Of a DNA stretch of 48,088 bases, positions 34,618-43,863 are shown piece by piece. The stretch is from contig CAJTZN010000029.1 in assembly GCA_910584065.1 (NCBI GenBank), forward strand, positions 1-48,088, in the 5' to 3' direction. Position 1 is the stretch's first letter. Each line of letters begins with the position of its first letter. A program made the translations under genes and the position numbers. The stretch is from an uncultured Eubacterium sp. (lineage in GTDB: Bacteria; Bacillota; Clostridia; Lachnospirales; Lachnospiraceae). The notes beneath the pieces were generated by a model that worked only from the letters and a program-made list of their open reading frames with translations, was not told the origin of the DNA and did not search any database.

Positions 34618-37600
34618 TTACTCTTCCTCTACTTCCAAAAGTTCCTCCGACTCGTCTTCTGGTTCATCTCCCGACTCCTCCATCGACTCGTCGATCGCCT
34701 CCGCGGCAGCCTCTTCCTCTGCCACCTCGATCTGCTCCGAAAGATTATCCAACGCATCCTCATCTTCCTCGCTCAGATCGAGAACTTCATCTTCCTCCAC
34801 ACCTTCTTCATTCTCCGCTGCCTCATTCTCCTCACCCTCGATCTCTCCTTCGACCTCCTCGTCAAAGTCATCCTCTTCCGGTTCCGGCGGTTCCAGACTA
34901 TCGACCAGATCGCTGTGAAGACCTATATTGCGGTATCGTTTCATTCCCGTTCCCGCAGGGATCAGCTTACCGATAATGACATTCTCCTTCAATCCGATTA
35001 GCGGGTCAACCTTTCCTTTGATTGCCGCATCAGTAAGAACTTTCGTCGTCTCCTGGAACGATGCCGCCGAGAGGAACGAATTCGTGGCGAGCGAAGCTTT
35101 CGTAATACCGAGGATGATCTGTTTACCTTCCGGCACCTCACGTCCCTCTGCCTGAAGTCTCTCCACCGTATCATCAAATTCCAGCGTATCCACTAACGTC
35201 CCCGGCAGGAAGTCCGCATCTCCGTTATTCTCCACGCGTACTTTCTTCAACATCTGTCGAACGATCACTTCGATATGCTTGTCATTGATCTCCACACCCT
35301 GCAGGCGGTACACACGCTGCACCTCGCGGAGCATGTAGTCCTGAACGGCGCGCACACCCTTGATTTTCAGAATGTCATGCGGGTTCACGCTACCTTCTGT
35401 CAGCTCGTCGCCGGCCTCCAGTTCCTGACCGTCCACGACTTTGATCCTCGAACCGTATGGGATGAGATATGCCTTAGACTGTCCGTTCTCATCGTCAGTA
35501 ATGATCACTTCTCTCTTCTTTTTCGTATCGCGGAGCGTTACCTTGCCGCCAAACTCGGAAATGATTGCCAGACCTTTCGGCTTTCTCGCTTCAAAAAGCT
35601 CCTCGACACGCGGAAGACCCTGTGTAATATCGTCGCCGGCCACACCGCCCGTATGGAACGTACGCATCGTAAGCTGGGTACCCGGCTCGCCGATCGACTG
35701 TGCCGCGATGATGCCGACTGCCTCACCGACCTGAACCGGTTCGCCGGTCGCCATGTTCGAACCGTAGCACTTCGCGCAGATCCCCACATGGGAACGACAC
35801 GTAAGGATTGTACGGATCTTCACTTTTGCCTTATCCCCGGCGTCGATGATCGCCTTTGTATTGACGATGCGCGCCGCGCGTTTCGGCGTGATCATGTGAT
35901 TTGCCTTGACGATCAGGTCACCTGCGTCGTCGTACATGCTCTCACACGCGTAACGGCCGGTGATCCTCTCTTCCAGCGTCTCGATCACTTCTTTTCCATC
36001 CATAAATGCCGAAATCCACATGCCCGGAATCTCATCGCGATCCTCACTGCAATCCGTTTCCCGGATGATGAGTTCCTGTGAAACATCGACGAGACGCCTC
36101 GTCAGGTAACCGGAATCGGCCGTACGGAGCGCCGTATCGGAAAGGCCTTTCCGCGCGCCGTGCGCGGAGATGAAGTACTCCAGTACGTCAAGACCTTCAC
36201 GGAAATTCGACTTGATCGGAAGTTCGATCGTACGTCCCGACGTATCCGCCATCAGTCCGCGCATACCAGCAAGCTGCTTGATCTGCTTGTCAGAACCACG
36301 GGCACCGGAATCCGCCATCATAAATATATTATTGTATTTATCCAAACCATTGAGCAGCGCATCGGTAATCTCGTCATCGGCATTTTTCCACGTCTCGATC
36401 ACCGCGTTATAACGCTCCTCCTCTGTCATAAGTCCGCGCCGGAAATTCTTGAATATATCTTCCACCGTAGCTTCTGCCTCAGACAGGATCGTCTTCTTCG
36501 CTTCGGGCACTTCCATATCCGAAATGGATACCGTCATCGCTGCCCGCGTAGAAAATTTATAACCGAGGGCTTTGATCGCATCGAGCGTTTCCGCCGTCTT
36601 CGTCGCGCCCTGATTGTTGATACATTTTTCAAGGATCTGCTTGAGCTGTTTCCTTCCGACATGGAAATCCACCTCGAGCTGGAGGAAGTTCTCGTCCTTT
36701 TCACGGTCCACAAATCCCAGATCCTGACTGATGATCTCATTGAAAATGAACCGTCCAAGTGTGGACTCAATGACTCGCGTCTCCTTCTCTCCGTTTTTAT
36801 TGATGCCCTCGCGCCTCACTTTTATTTTGGCATGAAGCGTGATCGCATGATTTTCATAGGCAATAATTGCCTCGTTCATACTCTTAAAGTACTTTCCTTC
36901 ACCTTTCGCACCCGGACGCTCCTGCGTCAGATAATAAATACCGAGAACCATGTCCTGGGACGGAACCGCCACCGGGCCGCCGTCGGACGGTTTCAATAAG
37001 TTATTCGGCGACAGAAGAAGGAAACGGCATTCGGCTTGCGCTTCTACCGAAAGAGGCAGATGCACGGCCATCTGGTCACCGTCAAAGTCGGCATTGAACG
37101 CCGCACACACGAGCGGATGAAGTTTGATGGCTTTTCCTTCCACCAACGTCGGCTCAAATGCCTGGATGCCGAGGCGGTGCAAAGTAGGGGCACGGTTAAG
37201 CATTACCGGATGTTCCTTGATGACCTGCTCCAGTATATCCCACACTTCGGACTCGAGTTTTTCTACCATTTTTTTCGCATTTTTTATATTGTGGGCGGTT
37301 CCGTTTGAAACAAGCTCTTTCATGACAAACGGCTTAAACAGCTCGATCGCCATTTCTTTCGGAAGGCCGCACTGATAAATCTGAAGTTCCGGCCCTACGA
37401 CGATAACCGAACGCCCGGAGTAATCGACACGCTTTCCGAGAAGGTTCTGACGGAAACGTCCCTGTTTTCCTTTCAGCATATCCGAAAGGGATTTCAACGC
37501 GCGGTTCCCCGGCCCCGTAACCGGACGGCCGCGGCGGCCGTTATCAATCAACGCATCCACGGCCTCCTGGAGCATACGCTTTTCGTTTCTCACGATAATA

Positions 37601-38454
37601 TCCGGCGCCCCCAGTTCCAACAGCCGTTTCAGACGATTGTTCCGGTTGATGATCCGGCGGTACAGATCATTCATATCCGACGTCGCGAAGCGGCCTCCGT
37701 CCAGCTGTACCATCGGACGAAGATCCGGCGGGATGACCGGGATCACCGTGAGGATCATCCAGTCCGGTTTATTCCCGGACTCGCGGAACGCCTCTATCAC
37801 TTCCAGCCGTTTGATGATACGGGCGCGCTTCTGCCCCGTCGAACTTTTCAGCTCCGCTTTCAGTTCTTTTGATTCTTCCTCCAGGTCAATGCGCTGCAAA
37901 AGCTCCTGGATCGATTCCGCTCCCATACCGACACGGAACGTATCGCCGAAATCCTCTCTCGCCTTCTGGTACTCCTGCTCGGAAAACACCTGTTTTACCT
38001 GGATTTCCTTTATATCTGACTCCAAAACGATATAAGCGGCAAAGTACAGCACCTTCTCCAACACTTTCGGAGAGACGTCGAGAATAAGTCCCATACGGCT
38101 CGGTATCCCCTTAAAATACCATATGTGGGATACCGGAGCAGCTAGTTCGATGTGCCCCATGCGTTCCCGGCGCACGCTTGATTTCGTGACTTCAACCCCG
38201 CATCGGTCGCAGACTACGCCCTTATAACGAACTTTTTTATATTTACCACAATGACACTCCCAGTCCTTACTCGGCCCAAAAATCTTTTCACAGAACAATC
38301 CATCTTTTTCCGGCTTTAATGTCCGGTAATTAATGGTCTCCGGTTTTTTCACCTCACCTCTGGACCACTCGCGGATCTTACTGGGAGAAGCCAGTTTGAT
38401 CTTGATCTTATCATATGTTAATGCGTCCTGCAAAACATCGCTTACCTGTGGCAT
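34618..38454 (-). CDS. rpoC: DNA-directed RNA polymerase subunit beta'
   Basis: A 1278-residue polymerase subunit. The N-terminal zinc ribbon has Cys 67, 69, 82 and 85 (CHCGKY and CDRCG). The active-site magnesium loop NADFDGDQ is near residue 455. The second zinc site includes CRSHVGICAKCYG, and the bridge/trigger region includes ARKGLSDTALRTADSGYLT. The last 90 residues are extremely acidic (for example EEDDFDEEVEGEIEGEE), well beyond the conserved core. GGAGG stands six bases before the ATG, 35 bases after rpoB, so rpoB-rpoC is one operon. Confidence 0.99.
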   Translation of the reverse strand: MPQVSDVLQDALTYDKIKIKLASPSKIREWSRGEVKKPETINYRTLKPEKDGLFCEKIFGPSKDWECHCGKYKKVRYKGVVCDRCGVEVTKSSVRRERMGHIELAAPVSHIWYFKGIPSRMGLILDVSPKVLEKVLYFAAYIVLESDIKEIQVKQVFSEQEYQKAREDFGDTFRVGMGAESIQELLQRIDLEEESKELKAELKSSTGQKRARIIKRLEVIEAFRESGNKPDWMILTVIPVIPPDLRPMVQLDGGRFATSDMNDLYRRIINRNNRLKRLLELGAPDIIVRNEKRMLQEAVDALIDNGRRGRPVTGPGNRALKSLSDMLKGKQGRFRQNLLGKRVDYSGRSVIVVGPELQIYQCGLPKEMAIELFKPFVMKELVSNGTAHNIKNAKKMVEKLESEVWDILEQVIKEHPVMLNRAPTLHRLGIQAFEPTLVEGKAIKLHPLVCAAFNADFDGDQMAVHLPLSVEAQAECRFLLLSPNNLLKPSDGGPVAVPSQDMVLGIYYLTQERPGAKGEGKYFKSMNEAIIAYENHAITLHAKIKVRREGINKNGEKETRVIESTLGRFIFNEIISQDLGFVDREKDENFLQLEVDFHVGRKQLKQILEKCINNQGATKTAETLDAIKALGYKFSTRAAMTVSISDMEVPEAKKTILSEAEATVEDIFKNFRRGLMTEEERYNAVIETWKNADDEITDALLNGLDKYNNIFMMADSGARGSDKQIKQLAGMRGLMADTSGRTIELPIKSNFREGLDVLEYFISAHGARKGLSDTALRTADSGYLTRRLVDVSQELIIRETDCSEDRDEIPGMWISAFMDGKEVIETLEERITGRYACESMYDDAGDLIVKANHMITPKRAARIVNTKAIIDAGDKAKVKIRTILTCRSHVGICAKCYGSNMATGEPVQVGEAVGIIAAQSIGEPGTQLTMRTFHTGGVAGDDITQGLPRVEELFEARKPKGLAIISEFGGKVTLRDTKKKREVIITDDENGQSKAYLIPYGSRIKVVDGQELEAGDELTEGSVNPHDILKIKGVRAVQDYMLREVQRVYRLQGVEINDKHIEVIVRQMLKKVRVENNGDADFLPGTLVDTLEFDDTVERLQAEGREVPEGKQIILGITKASLATNSFLSAASFQETTKVLTDAAIKGKVDPLIGLKENVIIGKLIPAGTGMKRYRNIGLHSDLVDSLEPPEPEEDDFDEEVEGEIEGEENEAAENEEGVEEDEVLDLSEEDEDALDNLSEQIEVAEEEAAAEAIDESMEESGDEPEDESEELLEVEEE

Positions 38455-38489
38455 ATTAATCCTCCATTCCGACTTGTTTACTATAGCTG

Positions 38490-41400
38490 CTAAAACTCTT
38501 CCGCAACTCCGATCATACTGTCATCATTCAATTCTTCCAATTCCGCTTCACGGAATCCGGCATGTTCAAATGACTCTTCCTCAAGGTCAAACTGCTCTCC
38601 CTCCATGAGTTCGGATACGCCCTCCGACGACCCTTCCTCTACGGTTTCCGTCATCTGGATTTCCTCTCCGTTTTCATCAAGCACCGTTACATCGAGCGCG
38701 AGCGACTGCAGCTCTTTCAAAAGCACCTTAAAGGATTCCGGTATTCCCGGCTCGGAAATATTGTCTCCTTTGATGATCGCCTCGTAGGTCTTGACACGCC
38801 CAACCACATCGTCGGACTTCACAGTAAGGATCTCCTGAAGCGTATAAGCAGCTCCATATGCCTCCAGCGCCCAAACCTCCATCTCTCCGAAACGCTGTCC
38901 GCCAAACTGCGCCTTACCGCCGAGCGGCTGCTGCGTTACGAGCGAATACGGTCCCGTGGAACGCGCATGGATCTTATCATCTACCAAATGGTGGAGCTTT
39001 AAGTAGTGCATAAAACCAATCGTAACTTCTCCGTCAAAGAACTCTCCGGTACGTCCATCGCGAAGCTGGATCTTTCCATCTTCCTTGATCGGCACACCGA
39101 CCCATTCTTTCCGGTACTCCTCATTTTCAAGGAGGTATTTCATTACCTCAGGATCAAGTATATCTTTGTATTTTTTCTCAAACTCGTCAAGCGGCGTATT
39201 GACATAATCGTTTGCCAGCTTGAGTGTATCCATAATATCAATCTCGTTCGCGCCATCGAACACCGGCGTGGCCACGTTAAAGCCGAGCGCCTTCGCCGCC
39301 AGACTCAGATGGATCTCCAGCACCTGTCCAATATTCATTCGGGACGGCACACCGAGCGGGTTCAGCACGATGTCAAGCGGCCGCCCGTTCGGAAGAAATG
39401 GCATATCTTCGACCGGAAGTACGCGGGAAACGACACCTTTGTTCCCGTGACGGCCTGCCATCTTATCCCCAACCTGGATCTTTCTCTTCTGCGCGATATA
39501 AATACGAACGGATTTATTCACACCCGGCGACAGTTCATCGCCATTGTCCCTCGTAAACACTTTGGCATCTACGACAATACCAAATTCCCCGTGAGGCACA
39601 CGCAGGGACGTATCTCGCACTTCCCTTGCCTTCTCTCCGAAGATCGCGCGGAGCAGACGCTCTTCCGCCGTCAGTTCCGTCTCTCCCTTCGGCGTAACCT
39701 TGCCCACGAGAATATCTCCGGCACGGACTTCCGCGCCGATACGGATGATTCCCTGCTCATTCAGGTCTTTCAGGGCATCGTCGCCGACACCCGGCACATC
39801 CCTCGTGATCTCTTCCGGCCCGAGTTTCGTATCTCTCGCTTCTGTCTCATATTCCGTGATATGAACGGATGTATACACATCCTCCTGCACGAGCCGCTCA
39901 CTCAAAAGAACGGCATCCTCGTAGTTATAACCTTCCCATGTCATGAATCCGATCAGCGGGTTTTTCCCCAGCGCGATCTCTCCGCCGGAAGTAGACGGCC
40001 CGTCTGCGATAACCTGTCCTTTTTCAATGACATCCCCTTTATTGACGATCGGCCGCTGGTTCATGCACGTTCCCTGGTTGCTGCGCACAAATTTGGCCAG
40101 CTTGTATTCGTCACGGTTTCCATCCGACTTCTTAATAACGATGCGGTCGGATTCCATGCGCTCAACAACGCCGCCTTCTTTCGCCACTACGCAGTTACCG
40201 GAATCCACGGCTGCTTTCATTTCCATACCCGTTCCGACAACCGGCGCCTCGGTCACGAGGAGCGGCACCGCCTGACGCTGCATGTTCGAACCCATAAGCG
40301 CCCGGTTTGCGTCGTCATTTTCCAAAAACGGGATCATGGCTGTCGCCACTGAAAATACCATTTTCGGCGAAACGTCCATATAATCAATGCGGTTTCTCTG
40401 AAACTCAGATGTTTCCTCGCGGTAACGGCCGGAAATATTTTTGCGGACAAAATATCCGTTTTCATCCAGTGCCTCGTTTGCCTGCGCCACATGATACCGG
40501 TCTTCTTCATCCGCCGTCATGTAGACCACTTCGTCCGTCACGCGCGGATTCTCGGGATCGCTCTTATCCACCTTGCGGTACGGAGCTTCCACAAATCCGT
40601 ATTCATTGATCCTCGCATACGAAGCAAGGGAGTTGATCAATCCGATGTTCGGACCCTCAGGCGTCTCGATCGGACACATTCTTCCATAATGCGAATAGTG
40701 GACGTCACGAACCTCAAATCCGGCACGGTCTCTCGAAAGACCACCGGGTCCCAGCGCGGAAAGACGTCTCTTATGCGTCAGTTCCGACAGCGGGTTGTTC
40801 TGGTCCATAAACTGTGACAGCTGCGAACTTCCGAAAAATTCCTTCACGGCAGCCGTCACCGGTTTGATGTTTATGAGCGACTGCGCCGAAATCGTCGCTA
40901 GGTCCTGCGTCGTCATCCTCTCGCGCACGACACGCTCCATACGCGACAGACCGATGCGGTACTGGTTCTGCAAAAGCTCCCCGACCGCACGGATCCGGCG
41001 GTTGCCCAGATGATCGATATCATCGTCATTTCCCACCCCGTATTCGAGGTGCATATTGTAATTGATCGAAGCAAAAATATCTTCTTTTGTAATATGTTTC
41101 GGTATCAGGTCCGGTATGTTTCGTTTGATTGCTTCGTATCGGTCTTCTTCACTTTCAAATTCATCCAAAATTTCTTTCAGGCGCGGATAATATACCTCTT
41201 CCGTAACGCCCAGTTCTTTTTTATCTGCATTCGGCAAAAAGGCATTCAGATCTACCATCATATTGGAAAGGATCTTCACTTCGCGCTCCTCCGTCTGGAT
41301 CATAACAAACGGGATCGCCGTATTCTGGATCTCGGTCGCCTTCTCCTCCGTGATGACGGTTCCTGCTTCGGCCACCACTTCTCCCGTCATGACATCCACG

Positions 41401-42293
41401 ACGTCTTCCGCCAGTGTAAAGCCTGCGATACGGTTGCGGAAAGCAAGCTTTTTATTAAATTTATAACGTCCGACTTTCGCCAGATCATAGCGTCTCACAT
41501 CAAAAAACATGCTGTTGATCAAACTCTCCGCGCTGTCCACCGAAAGCGGCTCGCCCGGACGAAGTTTCTTATACAGTTCCAAAAGACCATCCTGATAGTT
41601 CTCGGACGCATCCTTCGCAAAACTGGCCACGATCTTCGGCTCTTCCCCGAACAAATCGAGGATTTCCTGATTTGTTCCCACACCGAGGGCACGGATCAGT
41701 ACGGTAATCGGCACTTTTCGGTTCCGGTCAACACGCACATAAAAAATATCATTGGAGTCCGTCTCATATTCCAGCCACGCCCCGCGGTTCGGAATAACGG
41801 TCGCGGAATACAGTTCCTTTCCGATCTTATCGTGGGCGATCCCGTAATAAATACCGGGGGAACGCACAAGCTGGCTTACAATAACACGTTCTGCACCATT
41901 GATGACAAATGTACCCGTCTCAGTCATGAGTGGCAAATCTCCCATGAAAATGTCATGTTCACTGATTTCTTCCGTTTCTTTATTATGAAGTCTTACCTTC
42001 ACTTTTAACGGCGCTGCATATGTCGTATCACGTTCTTTACAGGCTTCAATGGAATATTTCACATCATCCCTGCACAGCTCGAAACTTACAAATTCAAGGC
42101 TGAGATTACCGTTGTAATCAGAAATCGGGGAGATATCACGAAAAACTTCATTTAAACCTTCTTCCAAAAACCACTTGTATGAATCTGTCTGAACCGCAAT
42201 CAGGTTTGGCATCTCCAATACTTCTTTTTGTTTTGAGTAGCTCATTCTGACGCCTTTGCCCACACTGACAGGACGTATTCTGTTTTTCTCCAT
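38490..42293 (-). CDS. rpoB: DNA-directed RNA polymerase subunit beta
   Basis: A 1267-residue polymerase subunit, complete. ATG 42293 follows AAGGAGTG; a TTG directly before is also in frame. The rifampicin region near residues 478-515 reads QLSQFMDQNNPLSELTHKRR and then LSALGPGG. It carries the wild-type Asp, His and Ser at the positions equal to E. coli 516, 526 and 531, so no classic resistance change is visible. Other landmarks are GDKMAGRHGNKG and GGKAQFGGQRFGEMEVWALE. The gene has its own promoter and is not preceded by rplJ-rplL, as it is in many bacteria. Confidence 0.99.
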   Translation of the reverse strand: MEKNRIRPVSVGKGVRMSYSKQKEVLEMPNLIAVQTDSYKWFLEEGLNEVFRDISPISDYNGNLSLEFVSFELCRDDVKYSIEACKERDTTYAAPLKVKVRLHNKETEEISEHDIFMGDLPLMTETGTFVINGAERVIVSQLVRSPGIYYGIAHDKIGKELYSATVIPNRGAWLEYETDSNDIFYVRVDRNRKVPITVLIRALGVGTNQEILDLFGEEPKIVASFAKDASENYQDGLLELYKKLRPGEPLSVDSAESLINSMFFDVRRYDLAKVGRYKFNKKLAFRNRIAGFTLAEDVVDVMTGEVVAEAGTVITEEKATEIQNTAIPFVMIQTEEREVKILSNMMVDLNAFLPNADKKELGVTEEVYYPRLKEILDEFESEEDRYEAIKRNIPDLIPKHITKEDIFASINYNMHLEYGVGNDDDIDHLGNRRIRAVGELLQNQYRIGLSRMERVVRERMTTQDLATISAQSLINIKPVTAAVKEFFGSSQLSQFMDQNNPLSELTHKRRLSALGPGGLSRDRAGFEVRDVHYSHYGRMCPIETPEGPNIGLINSLASYARINEYGFVEAPYRKVDKSDPENPRVTDEVVYMTADEEDRYHVAQANEALDENGYFVRKNISGRYREETSEFQRNRIDYMDVSPKMVFSVATAMIPFLENDDANRALMGSNMQRQAVPLLVTEAPVVGTGMEMKAAVDSGNCVVAKEGGVVERMESDRIVIKKSDGNRDEYKLAKFVRSNQGTCMNQRPIVNKGDVIEKGQVIADGPSTSGGEIALGKNPLIGFMTWEGYNYEDAVLLSERLVQEDVYTSVHITEYETEARDTKLGPEEITRDVPGVGDDALKDLNEQGIIRIGAEVRAGDILVGKVTPKGETELTAEERLLRAIFGEKAREVRDTSLRVPHGEFGIVVDAKVFTRDNGDELSPGVNKSVRIYIAQKRKIQVGDKMAGRHGNKGVVSRVLPVEDMPFLPNGRPLDIVLNPLGVPSRMNIGQVLEIHLSLAAKALGFNVATPVFDGANEIDIMDTLKLANDYVNTPLDEFEKKYKDILDPEVMKYLLENEEYRKEWVGVPIKEDGKIQLRDGRTGEFFDGEVTIGFMHYLKLHHLVDDKIHARSTGPYSLVTQQPLGGKAQFGGQRFGEMEVWALEAYGAAYTLQEILTVKSDDVVGRVKTYEAIIKGDNISEPGIPESFKVLLKELQSLALDVTVLDENGEEIQMTETVEEGSSEGVSELMEGEQFDLEEESFEHAGFREAELEELNDDSMIGVAEEF

Positions 42294-42389
42294 CAATGAT
42301 TTTCACTCCTTGTTTTTTTTACAGAACTGTGTTATACTGTATCTAAATTAGAGATACCACGCCTACTTTATCACAGTACTGTATATTCC

Positions 42390-42418
42390 ATCTTACCACA
42401 ATTGTAGAGCACTGTCAA
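42390..42418 (-). promoter_or_regulatory. Sigma-A promoter of rpoB-rpoC
   Basis: On the minus strand TTGACA (42418-42413), 17-base spacer, TAAGAT (42395-42390), about 100 bases before the rpoB start. The leader also contains a small hairpin, GTATCT with AGATAC, which might take part in regulation. Confidence 0.8.
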
Positions 42419-42460
42419 CACAATTTTGGTATTTTTTTCTTTTATTTAAGGAGTTTTTAT

Positions 42461-43420
42461 ATGAGAAAACGGATTCTCTCCATCTTCGTGTACCAGTGCA
42501 TTGTCTGGCTTTTGTTTTTATTGTTTGAAAATCCCTATACCACGCCGGTTAAACATACTTTTTCAGCTGTTTCCTTTTCCTTGTTTTGGGTCGTTTCGTT
42601 TGTATCCATCATTACCTATTATGTAATATCTAGCAAAGTTCTTTCTATTGAAATATGTACGATAAAAGATGTACTCATTCAGATCGGCTTTACCCTGCTG
42701 TTTAATCTGGTGATCGCGTGCATCGTAGTCGGCGTTGTACTCAGCACCCCCAAAGGACCCGGTTATTTTGATTTCAGAGGCGTATTTGAATTAGCCTTTG
42801 GTATTTTTAACGTTATCAGCTTTTCCTTCGCAACTGTTATCATAGCCATCATCGGCGTCGTAAAACGGAAAGCTTCCCCGCGGGCCTACAAAATCACAGT
42901 GATCGCTATGGTACTCCTATTTGTTCTCTTCCCTCTCGTTTCCCAGGGTATCGGTTTTTACCAAGGGACGCAGTATGAGCGGGATTTCGCGCAGTCGCGG
43001 CAAGAGGCCGAAGACAATCTGATCGAGATGCTCATGGCCAAAGATGCATCACTGCCATACCAGACCAATACGACACATAGTCCTCCCGGCCTTATGGATA
43101 CCGGATACAGCACGAATATGGTTTTTATTGATTACGATACAAAAAAGATAGGATTTCTTTTTGGCGCTCCTTCTGGGGAATACCAGTCTTTTTCCCTGTC
43201 CGAAGGCCCTCTCACGACAAACGATTACAACATCCAGAGAGAATGGGATCTGGATGAACCGGGCAGCAAACTGACAACCTATTATATAGATGAAAACAAT
43301 TACCACCTGACAATCGCGATTCAATTAGAGATGGCCGATCGGTCGGTATATAGCATAGATGGATTAGAAGCGGACAGCAACGGATGTTTTCTCGACATCA
43401 ACCTCGGCCCTGACGATTGA
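42461..43420 (+). CDS. Membrane protein with extracytoplasmic C-terminal domain
   Basis: A 319-residue protein. Four to five membrane segments occupy residues 5-165 (for example IVWLLFLLF, VVSFVSIITYYVIS, LFNLVIACIVVGVVL, FATVIIAIIGVV and ITVIAMVLLFVLFPLV). The last 150 residues form a soluble domain rich in Tyr and Asp. AAGGAG precedes the ATG. It is divergent from rpoB and is followed by a small secreted-peptide pseudogene on the same strand. I recognise no family or catalytic motif. Confidence 0.75.
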   Translation: MRKRILSIFVYQCIVWLLFLLFENPYTTPVKHTFSAVSFSLFWVVSFVSIITYYVISSKVLSIEICTIKDVLIQIGFTLLFNLVIACIVVGVVLSTPKGPGYFDFRGVFELAFGIFNVISFSFATVIIAIIGVVKRKASPRAYKITVIAMVLLFVLFPLVSQGIGFYQGTQYERDFAQSRQEAEDNLIEMLMAKDASLPYQTNTTHSPPGLMDTGYSTNMVFIDYDTKKIGFLFGAPSGEYQSFSLSEGPLTTNDYNIQREWDLDEPGSKLTTYYIDENNYHLTIAIQLEMADRSVYSIDGLEADSNGCFLDINLGPDD

Positions 43421-43484
43421 AATATACATTTGAATTCCGTATCATGATAATACATAGCTATTCAAACAAATAAAGGAGGTTCAT

Positions 43485-43671
43485 GTGAAACAGCAACGAA
43501 TCGTTGTCCCACTGTTTGCGTGCGCTTTCTCTCTTAGCCGTCACCGCCGCGGACACAGGCACGCCTGCAAAAGCAGTAGATCATGTGTTCTATGAAGTGC
43601 CGGGACGCGGACACGATGATCCCTGCTGGGATCGCTGCCTATACGCGTTTATGAAATATGCGTTTAAATGA
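43485..43671 (+). pseudogene. Frameshifted gene for a small secreted two-Cys peptide
   Basis: An ideal ribosome site AAAGGAGG precedes GTG 43485. The first frame starts a signal peptide (MKQQRIVVPLFACAFS). The rest of the signal and the mature peptide continue in the +1 frame from 43531: LLAVTAADTGTPAKAVDH, then FYEVPGRGHDDPCWDRC, ending in LYAFMKYAFK before TGA at 43669. One extra base near 43530, in a TTTCTCTCTT run, explains the break. The repaired product would be about 62 residues with a mature form of roughly 35. It could be a bacteriocin-like or signalling peptide. A sequencing error or phase-variable slippage is possible. Confidence 0.55.
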
Positions 43672-43733
43672 GATGGCGGGTAAAACAGCTTACAGCTTAC
43701 GAAACTGTCAGAAAAAATAGATTTTGACCCCTT

Positions 43734-43790
43734 AAAAATATCCTCTGTATATCTTGTGCATGAACGCACAGGATTTCAGAGGATATTTTT
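43734..43790. terminator. Strong bidirectional terminator
   Basis: Perfect 14-bp stem, AAAAATATCCTCTG with CAGAGGATATTTTT. The 29-base loop itself holds a small hairpin (TGTGC with GCACA). It ends the + strand transcripts from 42461-43671 and the minus strand radical SAM operon. Confidence 0.9.
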
Positions 43791-43863
43791 GTTCAAATTT
43801 CCAAATCTCATGAGGATGACTAAGCTCGGCTAAAAACTACCAACATCCTCCAACCATGCCCCG

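Noticed and set aside
34556..42008. Many long plus-strand frames opposite rpoC and rpoB, up to 448 codons
   Set aside because: They are antisense shadows produced by the codon bias of the polymerase genes; none has a ribosome site or domain.
38490..42293. Rifampicin-resistance change in rpoB
   Set aside because: The residues at the classical resistance positions (Asp, His and Ser in the QLSQFMDQNN region) are wild type.
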